From the NCBI GenBank assembly GCA_001466705.2, contig LATX02000234.1, positions 62,001-126,000 on the forward strand: a stretch of 64,000 nucleotides of DNA. The letters are read 5' to 3'. The position numbers were made by a program, and so were the translations under genes. Positions 45,612-58,599 of this stretch are shown in pieces. A model generated the notes under the pieces. The model had not been told where the DNA came from. It searched no databases and worked only from the letters and a program-made list of their open reading frames with translations. Position 1 is the first letter of the stretch. Each line of letters opens with the position of its first letter. Source of the stretch: Moniliophthora roreri (Eukaryota; Basidiomycota; Agaricomycetes; Agaricales; Marasmiaceae).

Positions 45612-46050
45612 GATGGTTGACGTTGACTTGACTAGCGATTATCTTATCTCCATCGATACAGTACTACGACTGGGATGGGTCCAACACTCATGTGACTGCG
45701 TGATCCAACGCGTCCCAGGCAAAGATTGCTTCTCCAAAGCATACCTGACGTGTAAAATCTGCTGATCTTGGAGCCATATTAGTTAAAGTGTTTATACAAG
45801 GTTCTTAAGATGGTGTCACAGTGGGGATGAATACCAATCGAGCGCAAATGCCATTGTGGGAATAGTTGATGCCGCTAAATGCTCCGTCAGGGCCACTTGA
45901 TCGCAGCATGAGCGTGTAAATGGCATGTCAAACCGACTTCGTCATGCATTTCGTTTTCGCAACCGGCAACAAATCTGACCAAGATCCCTTTTATCTTCAG
46001 CTCTTCAGCTGGGCATGAGGTGAAACTTTATCGAGATCTCCCTTCTCAGC
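45612..46050. promoter_or_regulatory. Divergent promoter region of GMF and MFS genes
   Basis: This is a 439-bp gap between divergent starts. A minus-strand ATG near 45778 with a following GT donor could be an upstream exon or leader of GMF, but is not needed for the protein. Nothing else is recognisable. Confidence 0.45.
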
Positions 46051-48522
46051 ATGTACCATTCTCGTAGTCGTTCTCGGACACCTCGACCTGGATACTCAAG
46101 AACACCCACAGTTACTCGTGCTGAAGATATTCTCCTAGGCGAAGGGACGGTTACAGAAGATACAGTCGAATATCTGCATGAGTTTGTTCATCCGCATCAC
46201 CATCATCAAGTGGAGAGTACGTTGGTCGAAGAAGAACAACCAACGATACACGATGACTTGGAGGCAGCTAATGAGAGGGCTAGTTTACCCTGGTGGAAGC
46301 GACCGAGTCCTTGGTGGTAAGTGCTGTAAGCCGTTACTCACCCAGTTCACCGCTGAAGCAATAGAATCCAGGATCATCGTGATGCTACCTCTTGCTACCA
46401 TGGCTATGGCCGCTACGATCGCGCCAAGAGTCGAGATCTACACAATGCTCGCGTGCCGTGTCCATAAGCCAGACGTCTACTATGAGTCTGACTACTATAT
46501 CTCATGGCTGCAAGACTATAGAAGGCCCGATAACTTCACAATGTCCCACAATCAAGTTCACTCATACGGGAGTGTCCATGTTCAGACTGCTAGGGCCAAC
46601 CCATGCGCAGCAGATCCCGTAGTCCAGGCAGCTGTCGCAAAGCTTGCAGCGAGTAAATATTGATCTTGTTTACTATCCTTATGGTTAAAGGAACTGATGA
46701 AATCTTTTAGTAATGACCGCCTGCATGGGTGTGCTGAGCTGCCTGACTACCGGCTGGTGGGGATCAGTTGAGTGTCGTTAAACATTCACGACAAAATCCG
46801 TCATTAATGTTCCCTCTTCATAGTTTTCGGACAGACACGGTCGGATTCACGTTCTAGGCATATCAGTCATCGGAGTACTCTTGACGGATGTGACATTCAT
46901 CATCGTTTACTATTACGCCGAGAGACTCCCTGGGAACTATTGGTTTTTGGTCATAGGTCCTTTGGTCGAGGGGACCCTCGGAGGTATTCCTGACTTTTTG
47001 TAGCTGTAGGAAGCTCTTGCGTTGATATTCCTTCCCCAGGTTTTGCTAGTACTACGGCTGCTGTCCACGCTTACATGGCAGATACCTCCACCTCCGCTAC
47101 TCGGTCAGTGGTCTGATTACGAGCTAAGGACCATGAAATTAACACTGGTTCCTAGTTCGCGAGTATTCTCACTTAGCATGGGTCTTATGTTCACCGGTTT
47201 GGCAGTTGGACCTACCCTTGGTGGGGTGATGATTCGTCTTACTCATCAAGCCATCACTGTGTTTTGGATCTCCAGCCTCTCTCATTTATTATATGCCTTC
47301 ATGGTCTGGTTTATTATACCGGAATCCCTTAGCAAGAGACAACGACAGATGGCTATTGCTAAACACAACGAACAGCTCGTTGCAAGTGCCTCCGGCGGCC
47401 ATACTCGTATTGGGTTTCCTGCAAGGTTCAAACAGTGGTTCCATTTTCTGAGTCCCTTAGCGATCTTTATGCCTATTCACGTGCGTAATTTGAAAGGCTT
47501 AAAGCGAGACTGGAATCTACTGCTCGTTGCGACATGCTACGCTTTCACGGCATCATTGTTGGTGTGTTCCTATCCAGTAGAGTCTCGTATGTGATGATAG
47601 CTGATGATCGAGCTTCGCAGGGGTCCTATACCTATAAATTCCAATACGCTGCTTCTACATTTGGATGGTCCTCGGAAACCGTGAGTGTTTGGGTGACCGC
47701 TTTGAGAAGATGTAGGTCCCTGATATTCATTAGCTTTCGTACTGGATTAGCTTGACCGGGGCTGCCCGTGCTGTCCATCTGGCAATTATTCTTCCTAGTG
47801 AGTTACTACTTTCCTCTCGACAAAATTCATTAACGACAGTTAAATGCCAGTCTGCATCAAATTATTCAAAAGGAAACCGAGGATTCAATTGCGGGCCTCG
47901 GAGGAGGAGCCTCTGATTCGGCAGCCTGAGGAAGCAACCCCCGCCCGTTCAAGATCTCATTCCCCTAGCCGCTTGAGCGAGCCACAGTCCGGTCACTTTG
48001 ACCTCAATCTTGCCCGAGTGTCTCTTGGTGTTGAAATTATATCATACACTTGCATGGGCCTTACTTCGAATGCCCTGGCCTTTGTCGGATTCGGAGTGAT
48101 GGGTGCCCTTGGTATAGGCTTTTCACCCGCTATCCAAGCCCTAGCTATGGACTTGTATACCAAGAGCGGCGGGACGGAGACGGGAAAACTCTTCGGCGCG
48201 CTATCAGTTTTGCAAGCGTTGAGGCATGTTTCTCCTTTGCTAATGTCGGTTGACACTGACCTCGATTTGAAACAGTTCACAAATATTGGGACCTGCCATG
48301 TACGGCCTGATATACATGAACACTGTCGCCAGCTATCCCCGAACAATATTCTTTGTTTCCGTGGCCACCATTTTCATTTCCGTCGTCGCTTTAAGTCTTG
48401 TTCGGCTCCCAGATACCCAGGGCGAAATGAAGGCTATCTTGGATGATGTCGAAGAACAGCCTTCGCCAGGAGGCTCTTTGACTCGTGAAGGTACCTTTGT
48501 AACTGTGGAAGACCGAGAATAA
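46051..48522 (+). CDS. Major facilitator superfamily transporter
   Basis: The cytosolic N-terminus is 90 residues, Arg/Ser-rich then acidic, with an HPHHHH run. Membrane segments follow across several exons: IVMLPLATMAMAATIAP, VLGISVIGVLLTDVTFI, YWFLVIGPLVEGTLGG, LSMGLMFTGLAVGPTLGGV and HLLYAFMVWFIIPES in the first half. A central cytosolic loop (residues near 47350-47490) separates them from a second half with another long loop (EEEPLIRQPEEATPARSRS). The second half ends ASYPRTIFFVSVATIFISV. The signature SDRHGR after the second helix (about 46825) is the typical MFS loop. The substrate is unknown. I see no sugar-porter or drug-porter signature that would decide it. Confidence 0.85.
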
Positions 48523-48826
48523 GTGAGGCTGTATTCTTCATTTTGTTACATGCTCATTTTTTATCCTGGAAATTAACATACGTCTACATACACGCAACTA
48601 GCACTTGGGCTTCTATTTAAATTTCACATGGAAGGAGATGCCGGATACGTATGTATACCGTGCACTTATCGTATACAACAGGATCTGATATATCCAATTA
48701 GAAGTATCTATAATAATTCTACAAGTCCAAAGGAAGAGATTAACGCGAGAGAGAGAGTACAGAATAAATAGCTGGAGGCGAAGTTGGATTCTAGTTATGC
48801 GTGGACTTCGAGTGAAAAATTCACTA

Positions 48827-50321
48827 CTAGACACTGCTACTTGATGATGGAGAGGATGATTTCCACCACGTCCAAGCACTCATCCCGACCACAAAATTGA
48901 ACAAGCCGACAACTGCAGACCCCGCGCCAATGATAGCGAAGAACCACCAAATAATACCTACTATTCGATCGAGGACACGACCGGTATAACGCTTGACGTT
49001 GGCATTGGGGTCTGGCTTAGGTTGATAGGTACTTGGTAGCTGAAGAAGGGGCGGAAACGGGGGTGTGCTATTCTGAGACTGTCTCGGAGGAAGTAGAAGC
49101 AAAGAGACGATAGGTTTATGGTCCGAGGTCGTGTATGATGGGATCGAGGTATAGCAGCAATTGGTAATGCTGGATGTTTCTAGGTCGTCTGGCGAATCCG
49201 TATAGGTTGTGTACAGAATCCGATCTGTCCAGGATGGTGTTCTCTTCGTGCTACAAGGGAACATACTTAGTCCGAAGATAACAGCGTAAAGGGAACGAGG
49301 CACCTATATTCGTCCACTTTTCCCAAGCGGTACTTATAACTACAATTGAACTTCCAGAAGTCCCCTTCCCGTAATCCGACAAATATAGTCCTCTTTCGTC
49401 GTTCAACAAGAAGCTGGTCGAAGTCTTTGAGAACCTTCCGTGTTTCCTCCTTACCCATCGCCTCTGACAGGTCGTCCTTCATAGAAGTTAGGACGGGGTG
49501 TGAAGGGGGAATGGACACGCGGAAGTTGAGGTCCCCAACGAAGAACAAATGACTAGTCGCGTACATTGTCGAGGGCTTGGTTGTATCGCTTCCGGGAACA
49601 GGCGGGAAGAGTAGTGTGCCGACGATATGATGAAAGTCGGCAATGCGATGTGGCAGCTTCTCTTCATGGGCAGTGAGGTGGGCACAGACGAATCTGTCAG
49701 AGTATAAGATCTAAGCAGAAATCGACATATAGTACACTGCAACTCACGTAAACGTTTCCCCAACACCTCCGTCCTGGTCTGGGACACGGAACCTGACCCC
49801 TACAGCACCTTTATTCCCCATGTAGCCGGGGCCGGTGCCAGTCCAGGTAGTTTGCACATCGCAAATTTTTCTTCCTATGCCATCGTCTCGAGCATATATG
49901 AGCAAGGCAACACCAGCATTGACTATCTTGGCTATAGTGGAAAAGGTCTCCTTGTTCGGGGCATTAGCCTCGATTTGGCCTCGGATGTGGGAGTCTCTGT
50001 CGTTAATAACTGCCTTTGAGAACCCCGAGACTAAAATAAGAGAAGCTCGGCCCTTGAATAGAAACAATCATGAGAAAAGAGCGTACGTCCAAGGTGCAAG
50101 GGTAGGAGCTCTTGAAATCCGACAGCGACAATATCCGGCGCTCGTGGTTGACGAGAAAGGAATGTTGATACATGGAGAGTTGGAGAAAGCCAGTCAACCA
50201 AATCTTGTGGAAGTCCTCGTTGTGCTTGTAAATTCGTATTGTAGGAAGCAATTTGGACTAGAAGGCGGTCACTGGCTGCAGCATGCATATGGTCGTTCAT
50301 GTTCACGAGCCGTCGCGTCAT
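48827..50321 (-). CDS. Inositol polyphosphate 5-phosphatase with C-terminal membrane segments
   Basis: The ATG at 50321 opens ASYNTNLQAQRGLPQDLV and VAVGFQELLPLHLG, where the Glu coordinates magnesium. Later exons carry the remaining IPPc motifs: YMGNKGAVGVRF, VCAHLTAHEEK, FVGDLNFRV, PSWTDRIL and TSDHKPI. All expected catalytic residues are present. The C-terminal tail contains a long hydrophobic stretch (IVGIIWWFFAIIGAGSAVVG, then FNFVVGM) and ends in a Ser run. It is probably a tail anchor that holds the enzyme on a membrane. The protein removes the 5-phosphate from phosphoinositides. Together with the Sac gene at 25.7-30.2 kb it is the second lipid phosphatase here, but the two are 19 kb apart and not co-oriented in a cluster. 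Confidence 0.9.
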
Positions 50322-50427
50322 GATCGTGTCATACCGTTCAAAAATATCATCAAAATACTCTATCTGTATCCGAATACACTATACAAAGCATACATATCTA
50401 AAAATCCTGGCAGTGGTTTTACCACGT

Positions 50428-51443
50428 TCACTTTGAGCGGGAAGGGCCTCTAGTGACGCCAAGATCCTTGAGCTTGCCTTGAGAAATATCATAAACCCAT
50501 CCATGAATCCACACGTCTTTCCCCTTCGCGCTCTTATTCTGCCAGGCGTTCATAATGACGGGGGATTGAGCAAGGTTCTCTACCTGCGCCTTGACGTTCT
50601 CTTCAACTATGATAGGCAGCGCTTCGCTTGCTGGCACCGATGAGAGCTGAAGAGAAGCCGCAAGAGCGGTAAGAGGTTGCAACCACTTATTGAGGGGAGC
50701 GCTGGTGGGTAGCGTAGGTACGACAGCACATGCGTGACCTGGCTGGAACGAAGGTGCGGCATTAAAACAGGCTGCTGCTCCTCCACATTCGGTGTGTCCA
50801 ACGACAACGACTGTGGAAGAAACAAATCACATTCGGTTGGGATGACAGTCAAGAAAACGAGAAAGAAATAATGCACCGTGTTCACTGTCTCAATACCAAT
50901 GAGAATGGGGGTCCGAGAATATAAGCATTGAAGACTCACACTCCAAGGAAGTCTACAGCGTACGTGAGGACTGCCAACACACTGTCATCATCGAGGTGGA
51001 ATTGGCTGTGCGGGAAGATGAGTGGGGCACTTGGAGGTTGAGCGGAGGATATGCGCACTTGGCAATGTTCCGGTGAACGAAGATATCTCCTGGTCTAGCA
51101 CCTGATAACACAGATAACACATTTAACCAAGGAAGCACCGCCGAGTAGACGTATGAATGTACCTGTTAGTGTCGTTTCGGGAACCCTGGAAGACAGAACT
51201 TGTTAAGCTTCACGGTTGCATTTTTTTGGGGGTGCCGACATACCTAGAATCAGCACATCCTATCCAGAGGACCTAATAGCGGATTTAGATTGGCCTTCTT
51301 GTGAACCAGAGACGAAGAAGACATACTTTTGGGGCCTGGCCCTTGGCCTGCTGAGCGAAGAATCCAGGCTCCGCGCGATCAACGTCCGTTGCCCACTGGG
51401 CATTGTTAGAGAAAAGGCGTTCAATGGGGGCGAATTGAGACAT
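50428..51443 (-). CDS. Beta-carbonic anhydrase
   Basis: The ATG at 51443 begins MSQFAPIERLFSNNAQW. The second exon reads VLWIGCADSR, then VPETTLTG, ARPGDIFVHRNIA, and, after an intron with acceptor CACAG, NQFHLDDDSVLAVLTYAVDF. The third zinc site is VVVVGHTECGG. The zinc ligands (Cys of CADSR; His and Cys of HTEC) and the Asp-Arg dyad are complete. The C-terminal exon ends VWIHGWVYDISQGKLKDLG. It interconverts CO2 and bicarbonate, supplying bicarbonate to carboxylases and contributing to CO2 sensing in fungi. No mitochondrial presequence is evident, so a cytosolic place is likely. Spacing to the 5-phosphatase start is 106 bp, tail to head. Confidence 0.93.
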
Positions 51444-53470
51444 GATAGTGGTAGAGGAAAGAAGTCGGTGTTAGTGATAGGTGGGGCAATGAAATTTTGG
51501 GGAAAGGCCTCCCGCTTTTTATTGACGCGCTCATGTCCTGATGTGGGCAAGCAGTCTTGTCATACAGTATTCTGCCACGGCCCACATATTCTGCCACATA
51601 CTACGCGGTTACCGTGTAGCCAACGGCAACGTGAACATGTGCAGTCTCATTCCTTTATATTGGGTTCCGGGATCACAGGATATCACCCATTGCGATATTC
51701 ACTTGAGTCGGGCGGGCCATCAGCAAGGCTACACCCGTGTTTCCGGTATTACATGCATTATTGGTATTTCAGCTTCGGAGATACAACGCGAATACACTCA
51801 GGAATTGAGAGGCGGAAGTGCGGATGCGGAAGGGATGGAGAGCAACTAGGCGGAATTCAAGCCGAGAATCAACAAGGGCACCTTAACGTTGAATGAAAAT
51901 TCAAGATACCTTAATCCTCTAGTGGAGTCTAGTAGAGCCTCTAGCTCTAGCTCTCAATCAAAGTTGATCTTACATGCTCAGTTTTGTTGCCTTGGTTCTG
52001 TTGCTGACTCTCTGTGACTAACAGGTTCGTTTCAGTATTTTGCCTCTGTCAGAATCACATCAACGAAAATGGCAGGACATCCTGAATTAGGCGTGTCGTA
52101 CTTTTATCTATCAGCGTATTTGGTCTGACGGATTGGTAGTACCCAGGCCTCAACAACGTCAAGATGGCCACCTTCATGCATTCAATTCACTTTATGCAAT
52201 CGCCCTGCGAAGCTTCATGAGCTTCTGTTTGGGCAAAAAATACTATCCGCACTAACAACTGTATTATGCTGTCGACCAGCTGTATACTACTAGGAGCATA
52301 CCCTCAGTATGGACCATCTACCAGACCAAGTAACAGGTAATTTGGTGTATTTTATGGTATTGCTAGTGGTCTTGTAAAATATCGGGACCTCGTTTGTGCA
52401 ATACCACTGAATATGAGCGGAATCGGTATTGAAAAAGTCCCCGTATTTAACAATGCCGATTGCTTACAGCGGAGTTTAAGTATTGGCTATTCAGCACTTC
52501 ATACCCTGCAGCCAAGAGCCCTATAGTGAGAACTGGGCTAGTCTCGTGCATTCCATCAGGAAACTCTCAATCCAAAGTAACTCGGACTACATTGCTCCGG
52601 ACACATTTCGACCTTACTATCCAAGTCATGACCTCGGGGACCTGATGCGTAAGTACGATCCCCACCTTATTACATGTCAATGGATATCCACTCTCCGAGC
52701 TCAGAGTCGGCGATAGAGGCACACAATACTTCGAAGGCTGAAACCTCCAATGTCTCGGGTGATGCCTCTAATCAAGCTGGGTGTCCTCAGTCCTGGAATG
52801 TGCATAACGACACTCATCGGACTTTCGAGGGCGGCGTTGCCATGTATCCAGTGGCAAAAGGGTGTAATTGTACCCTAGTGCCATCGTACATTGTTGGTGT
52901 CCACCGATCCATCCTGAAAGTCCGTCCTACTTGCCTCCGTCCCGAATGATTCAAACTCGAGTTTACTCTAGCGTTTAAATCCGAAGCCAAGCAAACTTCG
53001 GTTTCTCCGAGGTATCGGTAGCAAATCGCTAGTCTTCGTTTCATCAGAAAAAGTCAACTCGGAAGATTTTCCTCACTGTTCGGACTGCACACGGTACAGG
53101 AAAAACACCTTAGGTGTGACATAAATTAATATTGCTGAACGTGGATGAATGAATACTGATCGCCCTTTGAAATAGGCACGACTGCCACAGAAGCGGAGGG
53201 TTTTATCCCAGCGTCCGATATTCTGTTCCTGATAGATGTCAACCCAAAGTTCTTGATGTCACCTCTACGATATCATTCATGGCTGGCGTTGTAGTTCAAG
53301 GTTCCTGGTCTTTGATCAAGTACCTTAGCTTGTCTGTTGGTGAAGGAAATCCGGGTCCTTAACCGTGACTGAGTGCATGCTGAGCTACGGCAGCATTTTG
53401 GTACCTTGCCCAAGGAATTTACTTAAATTGCAGCCTCTCCATTCTCGTCCCCCATGCATGAGGTCGCGTC
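51444..53470. other. 2-kb stretch without recognised genes
   Basis: Frames of up to 226 codons occur (51216-51896, overlapping the carbonic anhydrase on the other strand; 52674-52949). None has a domain, and codon use looks random. A 10-base word ATTCTGCCAC is repeated at 51568 and 51588. The part near 53470 is the upstream region of the membrane protein gene. Confidence 0.5.
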
Positions 53471-54582
53471 ATGATACCCAGAATCGCTAGTCCCGTTCTG
53501 TTTTTGGCTTCATTGCTACCACTTGCCGCAACACAAGAAACTGACGCCACTTGCGTACTTGCGTCATCACAGTGGGTGAGCGTCATTACTGTCTTGGACC
53601 TACTAGTACTCAGCCGATAACTTCAGTCCTTCAACTCCGCAAATCAGAGTCCATGCTCGGTGGCTTCATCATTACTTGGTGTCTGTAGTGGGGGTTGTAC
53701 GTGGCGAAATCATTGGAGTCGGAATTACGCTCTAACACGATCCCATAGCGTACGACGTGAAGGGACTTCCTGAAGGGAGCAAATATCTCGGGCCCTCCAT
53801 CGACGGAGCCAATCAATGTCAATGCAGTACCGTCACATATTCCTTGATCAGTGCATGTGCTCTTTGTCAAAACCGCACCATCTCCTCGTATGTCTACGAC
53901 CGTTCTATCCTCCTCGCTTCTCAACAGAAATACAGATGGACCGAGTGGTCTGGCAATTGTCCTTCAGTCTTCATTAGCACGTAAGTGAGGTCTTCCACAA
54001 ACAAGCCCTGGCCCTGAACATCTGAACAGGTACCCATCGCCTATTCCTCAAGGGACACTTGTCCCCGGATGGGCGTATCTAGATGTCAAGGTGAGCTTCT
54101 CCAACATTCCAACCTTGACATACCTTGACGATTTCTCATGTATGGTTTTTTCCAGACAGCAGGCTTCTTTGATGAAGATGATGCAAAAAAGAATGCCAGT
54201 AAGCGCTCGTCCAACGTCCCTTCTCCATAAGCGCAATTGATGTATGAAAATTCGTCCCTTAGATGCCACTGAGTCAACTGCAATTCCTATCCCTAGTTCA
54301 ACAAGTTCGGTCGCTACAAGTACAACTTCTTCTGCAGAACCTGCTCAAACTTCTTCACCGGATGATATTACAGCAGAACAAGCGACCAGGGGTGAACGTA
54401 GGTCTGATACCATTGGGTCCGCTGTTGTTGGTGCCTTGGTTGGATTGATAGTGATAGTCGGAATCATTGCTGGATTATATGTCCGGAAACAGCGTCGAAA
54501 GAAGGCGGCGCAGCCGAACAATCACCCTACTGACGCAGATGGTTCATCTGTCGAAAAGGATTCTGCTATGGGTGTAGTATGA
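53471..54582 (+). CDS. Secreted single-pass membrane protein, Cys-rich ectodomain
   Basis: A signal peptide (MIPRIASPVLFLASLLPLAA) is followed by an ectodomain spread over small exons. Its cysteines lie in SPCSVASSLLGVCSG, NQCQCSTVTYSLISACALC and WSGNCPSVF. The part after QNRTISS needs the acceptor AAATACAG to keep frame, giving SSWTEWSGNC. A Ser/Thr-rich stalk (about 54260-54370) leads to one membrane helix (SAVVGALVGLIVIVGIIAGL) and a basic stop-transfer KQRRKK, then a short cytosolic tail. From memory this layout is common in basidiomycetes. It resembles wall-stress sensors in form, but I know no proven function. Confidence 0.7.
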
Positions 54583-54842
54583 TGGGTGATGGGTGCCTTG
54601 GAATACCCGATTCAATTTTCGATTTTCCTCACATTCCTTTAGAAGTCTCTCCTTGAATATGCTACATGTACATTGTACTGGGAATTCTTGCTGCAATTGT
54701 AACAGTAAAAAGCAGTAAAGCACACAACTTGTGATTACAATGTCGCAAGTGCGCGCTCACGACTTGAAAATTGACCGCCACCATTGACCGCAGTCTCACC
54801 ACACAATCAACTCTCCCGACTTCCGACGACGATGCTTCTGGC

Positions 54843-57800
54843 ATGCATCCTAATAAAAGACGAAAACTCAACGAAGACGAGAGTCGGTATGTACAGGCCA
54901 TAATTCCCGAGGTTGACGTGGAAATTGGTCTTCGAGAACGTCTGGCAGAGACTATAGAGGCGAGAATTGCTTGGGCCTTAGCCCTGCAAGATTCCCTAAC
55001 CAAAGGTGAGTTGCCACCCATATATCGTCGATCATCTGCTAAACGAATAGTCAACAGGTGCGACCACCGAATCCGAATTGTCGTTTAAAGACGTCGCACT
55101 TCAAGCTTTGGATGAAATCGAATCTCGTACCGCAGTCATCTTTCACAACGAACAAGCTGCTCCAGTCTCATTTTACCCAATCAAGTCTGCCAGACCTCCG
55201 CCAAAAGAGAAACCCAACACTCGCTCTCAAAAGGCCAAATTTATCTATCTACGCTCCGACGACCAAATTTTCCTTCTTCGATGTTCCGTATGTTCCAAGA
55301 CTGCGTTCAATGCCCTGCAGGGGCTTTACAATCATGGATGCATGGCGCATAATCTGGATTGGGGCACGCAAGAGGAATGTGTCAAGGCATGTGCTGTACC
55401 GCAAAAGCGGCTGGATCATGAATTGGATTTGGACAATGGCATTGACGTGAGCAGCGTCGCTGGCGTACGTCCTGGTGTTCGAAGTCTGTTTGAAATGGCT
55501 GTGGAAGGCACGTATAGGGCTTCGACTGGGGCAGAAGATGGAGAAGGGGGACTCCATCTCACTCGGACACTGGGATGGCATAGTGAGACCCCTGCACTCG
55601 CTCGGTTTCTTGGAAAAGAGGCTCGGAGGAGGTGTATTAAAGTCTGGGATCAAGACCAAGTTGTAGACGTCGATGGGTTTGGGGGAGATGCAAACACGCT
55701 AATCAATGAAAACGGACAGAAGAAAGCTCACTGGCGCATGCCATATACACACCGAAGTGTACCTAAAGAAGACATGAATATCGAAGACGCGGTCCGCGCA
55801 GGACTTTCAACTCTTGAGAATGGCGTCGATTCCCCCTCCGGTAACGCGGATGCCACGGTGTTGAACGATCAATCCAGTAGCAGGTTCCACATTACTTGTA
55901 GGATCACCGTTACCGACTATTCCCTGTACATACCACCCGGTCAGTATTTGGCGTGTTTTTGATTCTGTTCGGGATGCTGAGCATTTACTACAGAACAACG
56001 TTCATCCGATGCTCTTGACCATACACACAAATGGATGATCACGGTAGAATCCTCATCATACGTATGTCCTCCAAATTTGCTTGCGACACAGTTCTGATGA
56101 ATCGTATCTCCAGAGTCTCGATTTAACAACGGTTCTCAAGAAGCTAACCGTATCACCACTCCCGGATGAAACTGGAATCTCTGACCCGGACCTGTTCGAT
56201 CCGATATCGACCACTGAACCTCCTTTCTTGGTCGTTGGAACCACTGCGGAACCCTTTCTCGCCAAGGTCGAGCTCAAGTTCACGCCTAGTACTATGCGAT
56301 CGGAGGGTCAGACTGTCATACTCGAACATTGGGTTGGAGTATGTGTTTTAGCTTTAATCAACTTGGCCGTTTTCTGAAGTACTCTATCTCAGCTGGATGT
56401 ACTTGGCGCAGGAAGCGCAGTCAAGGGTGATGAACAAGTCACAGATATCGAGCTAGACAAGGACACCGTCATTTTGCCAGCAAAGACCGGTTATACTCCT
56501 GTTAAATCCAAACAGCACTGGGAACGCACCAAAATTAAGAAGGAAGCTGCGGAATACCCCGAAGATACACTAGTTGCTCGTGTCGATGAAGGTTAGCTAG
56601 CCTATTCCCCGTGTATCATCCATCTGACCGTACTTTTCTAGAACCTCTCGATTATAACGTAATCTTGAAGTCATTATTGCCGAAATTCCCTATGACAATG
56701 AAAGGTATGTGTTGGTGATGGTGATGCTCGTTTCTCTGCTCAACCCACTGCTCCCGACAGATCGTGTTTCTACACGGGGTTCTGCAGCGCCTCGGGTTCC
56801 CTATAGACTAGTTGCAGACCATCAACAGCTCAAAACTCTCGTGGTGGGTAGGCGAAAGGCTATCGAGGTAGGAACATCTGTACGAGTATGCTGGACCCTG
56901 TAACATTCTTTTCTCAGTGGGCACGTGCTAAAGCAATCCGGGATGCATACATGGAGACAGTCAGCAAAGAAAGCGCACCAAGTACACCTCTTACCGCTGG
57001 CGACGTTTTCTGTTGGCTTGAAGACGAAGGTCACTTCATTCGGGAAGAAAAGGTCGAAGAGCATCATGAAATTAAGGGCAAGGCCAAAGGCAAGGGACGA
57101 GAAACACCTGATGATAAGTGGTGTCGAGTCTGCGGCCTTGGCTTGTCCTTCCACAATCCTACAACTTTAAATCCAACCGTCGGTACCGCAACGACGGAGC
57201 CAGCTCCCGAAGCCGCTTCCGCTGCCATTACGAACTTCCGTTGTAGAATCGCTCCCAAGGAAATGCAGCACTTCAAGATGCCCACGATCGACGTCGAGAT
57301 GGCTTTCAAGGAGCATCTTCAGCGGGCGAAGGGGGCTGCAACCATGCCAGATTCTACGGCAGCGACAAGAATGGCCATATCAGATATTGAAATGACAAAA
57401 TGGATCAGGCGTCATAGAAATCATAATATTGTTACGGCTGTCGAGCCCAACCTCACGAAATTTGTTCTTTCACAAGCATTGGCGCTCCGACTGTCAAACT
57501 GTCCTCCCATAACCTCTGGTCAAAAAGAATACCCCATCAACTTACTTGGGACAGGTTCAGACACCGTGGACACTGTTTTGGCACCACACGCGTACCTAGC
57601 TCTGGCCATGAAGCAATTCATTCAGTATCTGGTTAGATCGGGACTGGAAATATCCAAGAGGGATACGGAGTTCGGAGTCGGTTTTACATTCCAGGTACAG
57701 AACCGCCATGGGCAGGATCATTACTCGAATACCCCTCTTCTAACTCCTGTCATGGCTACTGCACCATCAGCTTCGGGCAGCCGTAAGAAGTCTGGTGGAG

Positions 57801-58027
57801 GGGGGAGAAAGAAGGAGCCTGCAAACAAGGTGCAGTCTGCTGTCAAAGTGCTGACGCCAATGCATATTCTCTCCGGTGTCATATCAAGGAATACCGAATC
57901 ACGAACCGCTCAGCAATACGCCGCACTGCTAGGTGGATTAAAGGCCCCAGAAGTCGCTTCAGCCGTGTACCGGTGTCTTGCCCAGTTAGGCATTGGTGTC
58001 CATGATAACGACGTGTTGTCAGAATGA
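54843..58027 (+). CDS. YEATS-domain protein with C2H2 finger (YEATS2-like)
   Basis: The ATG at 54843 (MHPNKRRKLNEDE) starts a basic nuclear-type N-terminus. A C2H2 finger follows (CSVCSKTAFNALQ...H-X4-H, C-X2-C-X13-H-X4-H, near 55283-55355). The YEATS fold spans about 55880-56400: FHITCRITVTDYSLYIPP, DHTHKWMITVESSSYSLDL, PPFLVVGTTAEPFLAKVEL and VILEHWV. A Lys-rich linker, a second CXXC pair (WCRVCGLGL) and a helical C-terminal region follow. YEATS proteins read acylated histones in chromatin complexes. The G-W-G aromatic element of the reader pocket is replaced here by G-T-T, so acyl-lysine binding is uncertain. It is not Yaf9, Taf14 or Sas5 by architecture. Confidence 0.8.
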
Positions 58028-58599
58028 TACCCAAGAGGCACGTATACATATATACTCTTTTACCACCAATTATTGCATAGTAGGTCCACTGGGCTGCCAG
58101 TATTCCTAGATACTGATGCCATGTGCATTAGCATGCTTTGACTTTGCACCGTGGGTCTTTCAGTAGCGGATATAGATGCAAATATATTCAAGGACTGCAA
58201 TGCTTATCAGCGAAGATTCGGAGACTCACAGTTCCAAGCATCCCGGACTTCGCTCCTTATCTGATCCACTTTTCAAATTCCTTTTGAATTCCACTCCCAA
58301 TCCCACACACCTCACCTGGAAATGTGAACGCCCCACGATTTCAGAACCACATATTAATTGTTCACTAATGAACAGATTTCTATCGTCTAACGATTTTCCC
58401 GTACATATCTTCCGTCTCGTGCTGATGGGGTGAAGAAGTTACCAGGCCCAGAAATGTCCAGCCTGATGTGCATCTGTGTGAAGCCGGGTTGATCCAAGTC
58501 CTTATCTCCCAAGTTCCCACTCCGGTGTCTTCTGATCAGATATTTATGCCCCGATAGCCAACTCGATTATTTACCTTCCCTTGCTGACCTTCGCCGCTG
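58028..58599. other. Intergenic region between YEATS and permease genes
   Basis: This 572-bp gap contains the YEATS 3' untranslated region and the permease promoter. GATA-like words (GATAG, TTATC) occur, for example at 58167, 58202 and 58551. I cannot tell them from chance. Confidence 0.45.

Noticed and set aside
25747..50321. Phosphoinositide gene cluster (Sac plus 5-phosphatase)
   Set aside because: The two genes are 19 kb apart with nine unrelated genes between them, so they are simply neighbours in a broad sense.
51216..51896. 226-codon plus frame
   Set aside because: It overlaps the first exons of the carbonic anhydrase on the other strand and has no motif.
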